Assembly (NCBI RefSeq): GCF_000746845.1
Contig: NZ_KN050846.1
Location: forward strand, 2,496,963-2,560,962
From: Altibacter lentus
GTDB lineage: Bacteria; Bacteroidota; Bacteroidia; Flavobacteriales; Flavobacteriaceae
DNA length: 64,000 bases
Reading direction: 5' to 3'
The notes under the pieces were generated by a model that saw nothing but the letters and a program-made list of their open reading frames with translations, made no database searches and had not been told where the DNA came from. The position numbers were made by a program, and so were the translations under genes. This document shows positions 8,050 to 16,186 of the stretch, one piece after another; the first letter of the stretch is position 1, and the number at the start of each line of letters is the position of its first letter.

Positions 8050-9447
8050 ATGAATACGAAGTATTTTGATTTAATCGATCAAACCTATTATTTTCCTCAG
8101 GAAGAGTTCACTCTCAACAACACAACCCTTAATTTTCATGGTATTGACCTCATGGGGTTGGTTGAAGAATATGGGGCGCCGTTAAAATTCACATACCTTC
8201 CCAAGATATCAGATAACATACACCGTGCAAAGAAATGGTTTTCAGAAGCCATCAAAAAACACGAGTATAAAGGAAACTACAATTACTGTTACTGCACAAA
8301 GAGCTCACATTTTAAGCATGTACTTCACGAAGCCTTAAAGAACGATATTCACATTGAAACCTCTTCGGCCTTCGATATTGACATCGTTGAGAACCTTAAA
8401 GCTGAAGGAAAAGTAACCGATAAAACCTTTGTGATCTGTAACGGGTTCAAACGGGATCAATACATAGAGAACATTGGTCGACTTATTAATAGCGGCCATA
8501 AGAACTGTATCCCTATCATCGATAATTACGAAGAGATCGGCCTGCTAAGTGAAAAGATTAAAGGGAAGTTCAAGGTTGGGATTCGGATCGCTTCCGAAGA
8601 AGAGCCGAAATTCGAATTCTACACATCACGTTTAGGAATTGGGTATAAGAACATAGTACCTTTCTACGAGAAGCAAATAAAAAGCAATAAGAAGGTGGAA
8701 CTGAAAATGCTTCACTTCTTTATCAATACCGGCATTCGCGATACAGCGTATTACTGGAACGAACTGCTTAAATGTCTCGAGGTATATACCCGTTTGAAGA
8801 AGATCTGTCCAAGCCTCGACAGCCTTAATATCGGGGGTGGATTTCCCATCAAGAATTCGCTGGCGTTCGACTACGACTACCAGTATATGGTAGATGAGAT
8901 CGTGAATCAAATAAACATTACTTGCGAGAGTGCTGATGTGGACGTGCCGAATATCTTTACAGAATTTGGAAGTTTTACCGTAGGCGAAAGCGGCGGGGCT
9001 ATTTATGAAGTACTCTACCAAAAACAACAGAACGACCGTGAGAAATGGAACATGATCAATTCGTCTTTTATTACCACGCTGCCCGATACTTGGGCCATTA
9101 GTAAACGATTTATCATGTTGGCCGTGAACCGCTGGAACGACGAGTACGAGAGGGTATTGTTGGGCGGACTCACCTGCGATAGTGACGACTATTATAATAG
9201 TGAGCAGCACATGAACGCAATTTATCTTCCTAAATTCAAAAAAGAAAAACCTTTATATATCGGGTTTTTTAATACCGGCGCCTATCAAGAGACTATTGGG
9301 GGATTCGGAGGGCTGCAACACTGCCTAATTCCTTCACCAAAACACATATTGATCGATAAAGATAACGATGGAAACATCACAACTCAATTATTTTCTAATC
9401 AACAAACAAGCGAGCAATTGCTAAATATTTTAGGTTATGAGCACTAA
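8050..9447 (+). CDS. speA: Arginine decarboxylase (alanine-racemase-fold, PLP)
   Basis: The 465-residue fold-type III PLP decarboxylase has the Schiff-base Lys in YCYCTKSSHF (about residues 77-86), the Gly-rich phosphate loop NIGGGFP and the C-terminal catalytic Cys motif GGLTCDSDD that completes the active site in the dimer. It is shorter than enterobacterial SpeA (about 630-660) and matches the compact arginine decarboxylase seen in Bacteroidota. The stop overlaps the agmatinase start by 11 bp. This supports agmatine as product, made in the cytosol as the first step of putrescine synthesis. Ornithine or carboxynorspermidine decarboxylase are alternatives in the same fold, but fit the context less well. 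Confidence 0.85.
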   Translation: MNTKYFDLIDQTYYFPQEEFTLNNTTLNFHGIDLMGLVEEYGAPLKFTYLPKISDNIHRAKKWFSEAIKKHEYKGNYNYCYCTKSSHFKHVLHEALKNDIHIETSSAFDIDIVENLKAEGKVTDKTFVICNGFKRDQYIENIGRLINSGHKNCIPIIDNYEEIGLLSEKIKGKFKVGIRIASEEEPKFEFYTSRLGIGYKNIVPFYEKQIKSNKKVELKMLHFFINTGIRDTAYYWNELLKCLEVYTRLKKICPSLDSLNIGGGFPIKNSLAFDYDYQYMVDEIVNQINITCESADVDVPNIFTEFGSFTVGESGGAIYEVLYQKQQNDREKWNMINSSFITTLPDTWAISKRFIMLAVNRWNDEYERVLLGGLTCDSDDYYNSEQHMNAIYLPKFKKEKPLYIGFFNTGAYQETIGGFGGLQHCLIPSPKHILIDKDNDGNITTQLFSNQQTSEQLLNILGYEH

Positions 9448-10372
9448 GACGTATGCAGGCATCCCGCAACAATATGCGGCCCTGGAGACTTCAAAAATTG
9501 TATTAATTCCGGTTCCGTACGATGGGACCAGCACCTGGCAGAAAGGAGCCGACAAAGGCCCTGAGGCCTTTCTACATGCTTCGGAAAATATGGAGCTGTA
9601 CGACATCGAAACCCAAACCGAAGTATACAAGCAGGGAGTCTACCTTGCCGATCCGGTGACTGAAAAATCATCACCTGAAGCAATGGTGGATGCCGTTCAT
9701 AAAAAAACCAAGGAATACATCCTTAGAAACAAGTTTGTAACTATTTTTGGAGGAGAACACAGCATTTCTATAGGGACCATTCGCGCTTTCAACGAGTGTT
9801 TCGACGATTTAACGGTCTTACATATCGATGCGCATACCGATCTTCGGAAGGAGTACGAAGGCTCCGAGTGCAATCACGCTTGCGCCGTGTATGAAGCAAG
9901 TCAAACTACCAACCTCATTCAGGTGGGTATCCGAAGCATGGACGTAGCAGAAACGCGCGTGATGGACGAGGAGAAGGTGTTTTTTGCACACGAAATGGCC
10001 AAAGACGATTATTGGGTGGATAAAGTGATCGAATCCTTGGGCGAGAACGTGTTTATCACTTTCGATCTGGATGCCTTGGATCCTTCCATCATGCCGTCCA
10101 CAGGTACTCCCGAACCCGGAGGCTTGTTTTGGTACGAAACCCTCGATTTCTTGAAGCAGGTCTTTGCTGAAAGAAACGTGGTAGGTTTCGACATTGTAGA
10201 ACTATGTCCAAATGAAGTAGATAAAGCTTCAGATTTTGTAGCGGCAAAACTATATTACAAAATGCTTACCTATAAGTTTGAAGGGACCGAAGAAGGAGAC
10301 GATTACGAAAGCAACTTCCACGAACCGAAAAAAGGAATTTCAAAATTTAATACCGAAGAAGATGAGTACTAG
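9437..10372 (+). CDS. speB: Agmatinase (ureohydrolase)
   Basis: The 311-residue ureohydrolase hydrolyses agmatine to putrescine and urea. All dinuclear Mn ligands are visible: FGGEHS (His), HIDAHTDLR (Asp, His, Asp) and FDLDALDPS (two Asp). The loop TGTPEPGG, which helps set specificity in agmatinases, is present. The gene overlaps the arginine decarboxylase by 11 bp and the following deoxyhypusine-synthase-like gene by 11 bp, so translational coupling is likely. Confidence 0.93.
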   Translation: MSTKTYAGIPQQYAALETSKIVLIPVPYDGTSTWQKGADKGPEAFLHASENMELYDIETQTEVYKQGVYLADPVTEKSSPEAMVDAVHKKTKEYILRNKFVTIFGGEHSISIGTIRAFNECFDDLTVLHIDAHTDLRKEYEGSECNHACAVYEASQTTNLIQVGIRSMDVAETRVMDEEKVFFAHEMAKDDYWVDKVIESLGENVFITFDLDALDPSIMPSTGTPEPGGLFWYETLDFLKQVFAERNVVGFDIVELCPNEVDKASDFVAAKLYYKMLTYKFEGTEEGDDYESNFHEPKKGISKFNTEEDEY

Positions 10373-11339
10373 AAAAGGAGCCATTTCAGAATTTATTCAA
10401 AAATATTACCTACACTTTAACGCTGCCGCATTGGTGGACGCTGCAAAAGGATACGAAACCCAGCTTGAACAGGGATCCAAAATGCTTGTTTCGCTGGCAG
10501 GGGCTATGAGTACTGCCGAGTTAGGGAAGATTTTTGCTGAAATGATCCGGCAGGACAAAGTGCACATTATCTCATGTACGGGAGCCAATCTTGAAGAGGA
10601 TATTATGAATCTGGTGGCCCATTCACACTACAAGCGAGTTCCCAACTATCGCGATCTCACACCTCAGCAAGAATGGGACCTTTTAGAAAAGGGACTTAAC
10701 AGGGTAACCGATACCTGTATTCCGGAAGAAGAAGCCTTCCGTAGAATTCAACAACACATAGTCAAGATATGGAAAGATGCCGAAGCCAAAGGAGATCGCT
10801 ATCTGCCGCATGAATTTATGTACAAATTGCTGCTTAGCGGTGCGCTCGAAGAGTATTATGAGATCGATCTTAAGGATTCTTGGATGTATGCCGCGGCCGA
10901 AAAGAATCTTCCTATCATCTGCCCGGGATGGGAAGACAGTACCATGGGAAATATTTTTGCAAGCTATGTGCTCAAAGGCGAATTGAAAGCATCTACCATG
11001 AAGAGCGGGATCGAGTATATGACTTTTCTAGCCGATTGGTATACGGATAATTCTGAAAAAGGAATCGGGTTCTTCCAAATTGGAGGAGGGATCGCTGGCG
11101 ATTTTCCTATTTGCGTCGTGCCTATGTTATATCAGGACATGGAACGAACCGACACACCTTTCTGGAGCTATTTTTGTCAGATAAGTGATTCTACCACCAG
11201 CTACGGAAGTTACTCGGGAGCGGTGCCCAACGAAAAGATCACTTGGGGGAAATTGGACATCGATACGCCAAAGTTCATTATTGAAAGTGATGCGACCATC
11301 GTGGCGCCACTTATTTTCGCCTACCTCCTAGAGATGTAA
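10362..11339 (+). CDS. Deoxyhypusine-synthase-like protein, probable homospermidine synthase
   Basis: The 325-residue product belongs to the deoxyhypusine synthase family. The catalytic Lys that forms the enzyme-imine intermediate is conserved as Lys297 in ITWGKLD, and the NAD-site motifs SCTGANLEED and GGGIAGDFPI are present. Bacteria lack the eIF5A substrate, and plant homologues are homospermidine synthases. The operon makes putrescine, and homospermidine is a major polyamine reported for many Flavobacteriaceae. I therefore infer NAD-dependent coupling of putrescine units to homospermidine. The start at 10362 is preferred over 10278: it gives the 11-bp overlap with speB, repeating the arrangement of the previous pair, and the family-typical N-terminus. 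Confidence 0.85.
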   Translation: MSTRKGAISEFIQKYYLHFNAAALVDAAKGYETQLEQGSKMLVSLAGAMSTAELGKIFAEMIRQDKVHIISCTGANLEEDIMNLVAHSHYKRVPNYRDLTPQQEWDLLEKGLNRVTDTCIPEEEAFRRIQQHIVKIWKDAEAKGDRYLPHEFMYKLLLSGALEEYYEIDLKDSWMYAAAEKNLPIICPGWEDSTMGNIFASYVLKGELKASTMKSGIEYMTFLADWYTDNSEKGIGFFQIGGGIAGDFPICVVPMLYQDMERTDTPFWSYFCQISDSTTSYGSYSGAVPNEKITWGKLDIDTPKFIIESDATIVAPLIFAYLLEM

Positions 11340-11341
11340 TC

Positions 11342-12880
11342 ATGGAACTTTCTAAAATTGAAAATATTGAACTAAAATTTTTGTCCATCGACGACTACGA
11401 AGCGTTGAAGGAAGCAACGCTAGAATCCTACGGGGGTGTGCTCAATTCCTATTGGGAAAAGAAGCATATCGAGAAGCTTATCTCACTTTTTCCCGAAGGT
11501 CAGGTTGTGATCATGATCGATGGGCAAATCGCCGGATGTGCGCTCTCTATAATTGTGGACTACGATGCGGTGGACGATGAACATACCTATGCCGATATCA
11601 TTACAGGAAGTACCTTCGCAAACCATGATCCCGATGGGGATGTTCTTTACGGGATCGATGTCTTTATAAAGCCAACCTTTCGCGGTTTACGACTGGGCCG
11701 ACGGTTGTACGATTACAGAAAGGAATTGTGTGAGAATTTAAACCTGAAAGGCATTGTCTTTGGCGGACGAATGCCTAACTATCATAAATATCAAAACGAA
11801 TATTCTCCTAAACTATACATTGAAAAAGTAAAGAATAAGGAAATTAAAGATCCGGTATTGAATTTTCAGATCTCTAACGATTTTCATCCGGTGCGGGTGC
11901 TTAAAGGGTATTTGCAAGGCGATACAGCCTCGGCAGAATACGCCGTCCTTATGGAATGGGATAATATCTACTACACCAAACCTATCAAGAAGCCCAGTGC
12001 CGTTAAGACCATTGTGCGCCTGGGGTTGATACAATGGCAAATGCGGCCTTACAACAGCTTTCAAGACCTTATGCAACAGGTGGAATACTTTATTGACAGC
12101 GTTTCAGCTTACCGTTGTGATTTTGCGGTTTTCCCCGAATTTTTCAACGCTCCCCTCATGGCTGAATACAACCACATGTCTGAAGCAGAAGCTATAAGGG
12201 AACTGGCTAAATACACCGAAGAGGTGAAAAAACGTTTGTCGGAGTTTTCGATCTCTTATAATATAAATATCATTTCCGGGAGTATGCCCGAACTGGTAGA
12301 CGATAAGTTGTATAATGTGGGTTACCTGTGTCGCCGCGACGGAAGTACAGAGCGGTACGAAAAGATCCATGTCACTCCGGATGAGGCTAAAGTATGGGGG
12401 ATGCAACAAGGGAGTCATATCCAAACCTATGAGACCGATGCCGGAAAGATAGGGATCCTCATCTGTTACGATTCTGAATTCCCCGAATTGTCCCGCTTGC
12501 TCTCCGATGAAGGAATGGACATCTTGTTTGTTCCTTTCCTTACCGATACCCAAAACGGCTATTCGAGAGTGCGTTTGTGTGCACAAGCGCGAGCCATCGA
12601 GAACGAATGTTATGTAGCCATTGCAGGAAGCGTAGGGAATTTACCCAACGTAGAGAACATGGACATACAATATGCACAATCTGCAGTATTCACACCTTGC
12701 GATTTTTCCTTCCCAAGCAATGGGATCAAGGCTGAAGCGACCACCAATACCGAAATGATCCTTGTGGCCGATGTCGATATTAGTCTGCTGCGGGAACTGC
12801 ACTCCTTTGGTGCCGTAAAAAATCTTAAAGACCGTAGAAAAGATGTCTACGACGTCATTCGTGTCAATCCTTCAAAATAA
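11342..12880 (+). CDS. GNAT acetyltransferase fused to carbon-nitrogen hydrolase
   Basis: The 512-residue two-domain protein has an N-terminal GNAT N-acetyltransferase domain (about 1-200, with the acetyl-CoA loop RGLRLGRRLYDYR). Its C-terminal nitrilase-superfamily domain (about 225-505) has Glu266 (FPEFFNAP), Lys341 (YEKIHVT) and Cys375 (ICYDSEFPE). The Cys context is amidase-like, not nitrilase-like. It begins 2 bp after the deoxyhypusine-synthase-like gene and is the last gene of the polyamine operon. I infer a role in polyamine metabolism, perhaps acetylation and deamidation of a polyamine or carbamoyl derivative. The substrate is not known. Confidence 0.85.
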   Translation: MELSKIENIELKFLSIDDYEALKEATLESYGGVLNSYWEKKHIEKLISLFPEGQVVIMIDGQIAGCALSIIVDYDAVDDEHTYADIITGSTFANHDPDGDVLYGIDVFIKPTFRGLRLGRRLYDYRKELCENLNLKGIVFGGRMPNYHKYQNEYSPKLYIEKVKNKEIKDPVLNFQISNDFHPVRVLKGYLQGDTASAEYAVLMEWDNIYYTKPIKKPSAVKTIVRLGLIQWQMRPYNSFQDLMQQVEYFIDSVSAYRCDFAVFPEFFNAPLMAEYNHMSEAEAIRELAKYTEEVKKRLSEFSISYNINIISGSMPELVDDKLYNVGYLCRRDGSTERYEKIHVTPDEAKVWGMQQGSHIQTYETDAGKIGILICYDSEFPELSRLLSDEGMDILFVPFLTDTQNGYSRVRLCAQARAIENECYVAIAGSVGNLPNVENMDIQYAQSAVFTPCDFSFPSNGIKAEATTNTEMILVADVDISLLRELHSFGAVKNLKDRRKDVYDVIRVNPSK

Positions 12881-12895
12881 AAAAGCGATAAAGAA

Positions 12896-13207
12896 ATGAA
12901 CCCTACTATGAAACGAGTCATTGTGGATTATAAAAAACTGAATAATGATATCTTGAACCTCCTGGTTGAGAAATATCCCAATGGGTATAAAGGGAAGGAC
13001 ATCGTTGTGTTCCGAAATGCCCAAAATGAGATCATCGAAGCTGTGGAGGTACGCACCGAAGATACCATCTATTTGGTAAAAGTGAGTCAGCGTCTTGCCG
13101 ATACCATGGAAAATTACGACGAAGACGACGATTATGACAATGATGATACTGTAGATACCGATATGGATATGGCCGAAGAATCTTCGGAAGAAGATGATTT
13201 CGAATAA
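12896..13207 (+). CDS. Small conserved protein with acidic tail
   Basis: The 103-residue protein (99 if the second Met at 12908 is used) is of unrecognised function. Residues 5-68 look globular (KRVIVDYKKLNND, then IVVFRNAQNEIIEAVEVRT). The last 30 residues are nearly all Asp and Glu with a few Thr, Met and Tyr, a disordered acidic tail. It lies 15 bp after the polyamine operon and may be co-transcribed. Coding is supported by its frame and by homologue-like features such as a clear folded part, but I cannot assign a family. Confidence 0.7.
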   Translation: MNPTMKRVIVDYKKLNNDILNLLVEKYPNGYKGKDIVVFRNAQNEIIEAVEVRTEDTIYLVKVSQRLADTMENYDEDDDYDNDDTVDTDMDMAEESSEEDDFE

Positions 13208-13245
13208 GTTTTTTTCGTACTTTCCATAGTGCAAATTAAATCGTT

Positions 13246-13659
13246 ATGGAAAATCGGTTTCATATTTCATTGCCCTGCATGCATATAGAGGCAACAGAGA
13301 AGTTCTATACACAAATCCTCGGCGCTTCAGCAGGAAGAAAAGCAAAGCTTTGGGTCGATATCAATTTGTTCGACCATCAATTAACGTTTACAAAATCGGG
13401 AAAATTCAAGTTCGATTACCCCAGTTATAGCTTTGAGAATACGGTATTGCCTTCTTTCCATTTCGGGATCCTTCTGGACGATAAACAATGGAATGCCCTG
13501 TATGCCAAGATGAAGTCTGAAAACTTTCTCCATATTGACAAGACCTCTTTTCTAAACGGGGAAGCCGGAGCGCATAAATCGTTCTTTCTTCGCGATCCAA
13601 ACGGGTATATTATAGAATTCAAGTGTTTTAAAGATGGTGATGCTGTCTTTACAGCTTAA
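13246..13659 (+). CDS. VOC-superfamily (glyoxalase/dioxygenase fold) protein
   Basis: The 137-residue protein shows the vicinal-oxygen-chelate fold. The N-terminal strand is FHISLPCMHIEATEKFY. A central HFGILLDD gives a probable metal ligand, and the C-terminal motif FFLRDPNGYIIEFK carries the conserved Glu. Members include glyoxalases, antibiotic-binding proteins and dioxygenases, and specificity cannot be assigned here. The stop overlaps that of the convergent membrane glycosyltransferase by 4 bp. Confidence 0.8.
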   Translation: MENRFHISLPCMHIEATEKFYTQILGASAGRKAKLWVDINLFDHQLTFTKSGKFKFDYPSYSFENTVLPSFHFGILLDDKQWNALYAKMKSENFLHIDKTSFLNGEAGAHKSFFLRDPNGYIIEFKCFKDGDAVFTA

Positions 13660-15035
13660 TGTGACAATTGTAACCGTTTTCTTTTTTTATTCTGAAGGAT
13701 AACCTCCCAAGCAGCATATCCAATTACAACCACATATTCTATGGCGACCCAACCCAACTTTTCCTGAAAACCTTCCGCTCCGTAAGCCGTATAGCTCACA
13801 ACAACCAAGACACTCCAAACAATAGGAAATCGGTACGGAGTGAAAAGGCATAATAAGAGTGGTGTAGCGATGTACCACGGGTGCACCGTAGTTGCCAGAA
13901 GTAAATACGCAGAAACAGCCCATAACATGCCGGCACACAATTGAGGGATCAAGCTATGCTTCCGAAGAAAAGTAAGTAATATTATAACGATGAAGACGAT
14001 GATAGGAAGGATCTTTCCGGCAGTTCCAATGATGTTCCATCCAACAGTTTCAAAGCCAATCCAGCGAATGATATAGTATACACTCGCATTGAATTCGAAA
14101 TTTTGAAACCAAAGGCCTATGGTTGCTGAAAAATTCGAGATAAATTCGGAAGAAAGAAAGGGTAAAAAGCTAAGGAGTACTGCGCCAAGAACGATTCCGT
14201 AGAAAAGCAGTAACTGCATCACCCCTTTGGTTCGGGATGTTCCTGTCTGGAACCACTTAAAAAGGATGGGTAAAAAAAGCAAGGGGATCAATTTAACCGA
14301 AATGGACACTGCCATGGCTGCCGCTGCCCATTGCCATAAGCCGCGGTATAAAAGGTAAAGGAAAAGGATAAGGAAAAACAGCATCGCACCTTCAAAATGT
14401 AAATTGCCGGTGAGCTCTATGATGACGAACGGGTTGAGGAAATACCAAAAGATCACATAAGAATCTAACGCCAATCTTTTAAGCAATCTTTGCCCTATAA
14501 AAAGAATCCCCAGATCTGCAACGATAAGGAGCAGGCGCAAGGTGATCACAGAGCCTATAATGCTGCTTCCGGAGATCGCGGCAGCAATGGCAAAGAACAG
14601 TTGGTTCATTGGCGGATAGTTGCTGTAATGACTCGCATTTAGGCTTCCCATTCCTTTATAAAGTTCAGTGGCTTGCGGTATTTCCGCCGCGAATGAAGAC
14701 GGGAGTTGCATATAACTTTCCGGAGTGAATAGATACGGACTCAGCCCTTGTGCCAACAATCGGCCGTCCCACAGGAAACGATAAAAATCTTGAGACAAAT
14801 TAGGAAGTCCCCCCATAAAGACCAACCGGAACGCCACACCAAAACCTACCAGCCACCAGTAATTTCCCCTGCCTACTTGAATAAGCTTGTAGGCAAGAAA
14901 GAAAAGTGCCGCATACAACAATCCAAGTCTGGCAAAGTCCCAGCGCTCAAGGTCATAGGCAAAAACGCTATAAAATATCACGCTCAGTCCTGCAAAAAGG
15001 AGCGGGATCCGACGTGATTTTAGAGCGTTCAGCAT
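13656..15035 (-). CDS. GT-C type membrane glycosyltransferase (mannosyltransferase/GT87-like)
   Basis: The 459-residue polytopic membrane protein has about 11 to 13 hydrophobic segments. An Asp is in the first periplasmic loop region (LSQDFYRFLWDGRLLAQG), the hallmark of polyprenyl-phosphate-sugar dependent GT-C enzymes. A conserved YPPMNQLFFA motif follows. It probably transfers a sugar, perhaps mannose, from a lipid carrier on the outer face of the inner membrane. Its stop overlaps the VOC gene and it starts 4 bp before the end of the upstream TolB-like lipoprotein gene, with which it forms an operon. Confidence 0.75.
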   Translation of the reverse strand: MLNALKSRRIPLLFAGLSVIFYSVFAYDLERWDFARLGLLYAALFFLAYKLIQVGRGNYWWLVGFGVAFRLVFMGGLPNLSQDFYRFLWDGRLLAQGLSPYLFTPESYMQLPSSFAAEIPQATELYKGMGSLNASHYSNYPPMNQLFFAIAAAISGSSIIGSVITLRLLLIVADLGILFIGQRLLKRLALDSYVIFWYFLNPFVIIELTGNLHFEGAMLFFLILFLYLLYRGLWQWAAAAMAVSISVKLIPLLFLPILFKWFQTGTSRTKGVMQLLLFYGIVLGAVLLSFLPFLSSEFISNFSATIGLWFQNFEFNASVYYIIRWIGFETVGWNIIGTAGKILPIIVFIVIILLTFLRKHSLIPQLCAGMLWAVSAYLLLATTVHPWYIATPLLLCLFTPYRFPIVWSVLVVVSYTAYGAEGFQEKLGWVAIEYVVVIGYAAWEVILQNKKRKRLQLSH

Positions 15036-15038
15036 GAT

Positions 15039-16154
15039 TTAATCTTGCCATTCGGCGATAAAGAGATTGGTGTCTCTGGTGCCGCCATTGTTTCGGTTCG
15101 AGGAAAACACGAGGTATTTTCCATCATTTGAGAACACAGGAAAAGCATCAAATGTTTCCCCGTGGGTCACCCGTTTTAAGTTCTTACCATCCAGATCGAT
15201 CATGTACAAGTTAAAAGGGAAACCACGCTCGGCTTCAAAATTACTGGAGAAGAGCACTTTTTCTCCACTGGGGTGAAAGAACGGACTCCAGTTGGCATTT
15301 CCCAGATTGGTAAGTTGTCTCAAACCGGTTCCGTCTGCGTTACAGATATACAGTTCCATTTCGGTGGGTTGCACCAGCCCCTGGGCCAACATATCTTTGT
15401 ATTCTTTAATGGCTTCTTCGGTCTTTGGGCGGGAAGAGCGGAAGATAAGTTTGCTTCCATCCGGAGAAAAGAATGCACCGCCGTCATACCCTAGTTCGTT
15501 GGTGATTTGTTTTACATCACTTCCGTCCAAATTCATTGTATATAGTTCAAGATCGCCGCTTCGGGTTGAGGTGAAAACAATTTTGTCTCCTTTAGGGGAA
15601 ACGGTCGCTTCGGCATCGTATCCGGGTTCGTTGGTTAGTTGCGCTGTAATATTTCCTTCCAGGTCCGATACGAAAATATCGAATGAGTCGTACACAGGCC
15701 ATACGTATTTTCCATTTTTCCGAAGGGGTGCCTCGGGGCAATTCTCATCGACCAAATGTGTGGAGGCATACACAATATGTTTATTGTCCGGCATAAAATA
15801 GGCGCAGGTAGTTCGGCCTTTTCCGGTACTTACCATAGGCGGTTTTTTATCCTTGAACGAAGCCGCTGCATCCATAAGGAACATTTGGTCGCAGGCAACG
15901 CCCCATTCTTTATAATTGGATTGAAACACCAGTTTGCTGTCGTCAAAACTCCAGTATGCCTCGGCGTTGTCACCGCCAAAAGTGACTTGGCGTATGGATT
16001 TGAAATGGACCTCTTCGGGATAGATCAAAGTGTCCTGAGCAGTGATGTTCGTTTCGGTTGTAGTTTCGGACGAAGTGTTCTCTATTTCTTTTTCTGAAGT
16101 GTTTTTACAAGAAATTAACAGAACCAATCCGGCGATCAATAGACTATTTTTCAT
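15039..16154 (-). CDS. TolB-like beta-propeller lipoprotein
   Basis: The 371-residue protein has a lipoprotein signal (MKNSLLIAGLVLLISC, lipobox Cys16). It has several PD40/TolB blades with the typical FSPDGSKL, VSPKGDKIVF and FHPSGEKVLFSS motifs. It is likely anchored in the outer or inner membrane and faces the periplasm or cell surface. The start at 16154 is chosen over an earlier in-frame Met because only this start gives a proper signal peptide and leaves room for the promoter. It is divergent from the M28 peptidase with a 32-bp shared promoter region. Confidence 0.82.
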   Translation of the reverse strand: MKNSLLIAGLVLLISCKNTSEKEIENTSSETTTETNITAQDTLIYPEEVHFKSIRQVTFGGDNAEAYWSFDDSKLVFQSNYKEWGVACDQMFLMDAAASFKDKKPPMVSTGKGRTTCAYFMPDNKHIVYASTHLVDENCPEAPLRKNGKYVWPVYDSFDIFVSDLEGNITAQLTNEPGYDAEATVSPKGDKIVFTSTRSGDLELYTMNLDGSDVKQITNELGYDGGAFFSPDGSKLIFRSSRPKTEEAIKEYKDMLAQGLVQPTEMELYICNADGTGLRQLTNLGNANWSPFFHPSGEKVLFSSNFEAERGFPFNLYMIDLDGKNLKRVTHGETFDAFPVFSNDGKYLVFSSNRNNGGTRDTNLFIAEWQD

Positions 16155-16163
16155 TTTATGCAT

Positions 16164-16181
16164 TACTTTTGTGCAAAAGTA
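16164..16181. promoter_or_regulatory. Two overlapping, opposed -7 boxes in a palindrome
   Basis: A palindrome with 11-bp arms and a 2-bp centre (16161-16171 and 16174-16184) places TACTTTTG, a perfect TAnnTTTG box, on the plus strand at 16164-16171 and again on the minus strand at 16174-16181. The plus box would serve the M28 peptidase (start 16187) and the minus box the TolB-like lipoprotein (start 16154). The two promoters run across each other. Confidence 0.6.
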
Positions 16182-16186
16182 ATGAT

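Noticed and set aside
8632-9210. 192-codon open frame on the minus strand
   Set aside because: It lies wholly inside the arginine decarboxylase gene, which has all catalytic motifs; no domain is visible in the antisense product.
15292-15801. 169-codon plus-strand open frame
   Set aside because: Antisense shadow of the TolB-like lipoprotein; Ser/Pro-rich translation without any motif.
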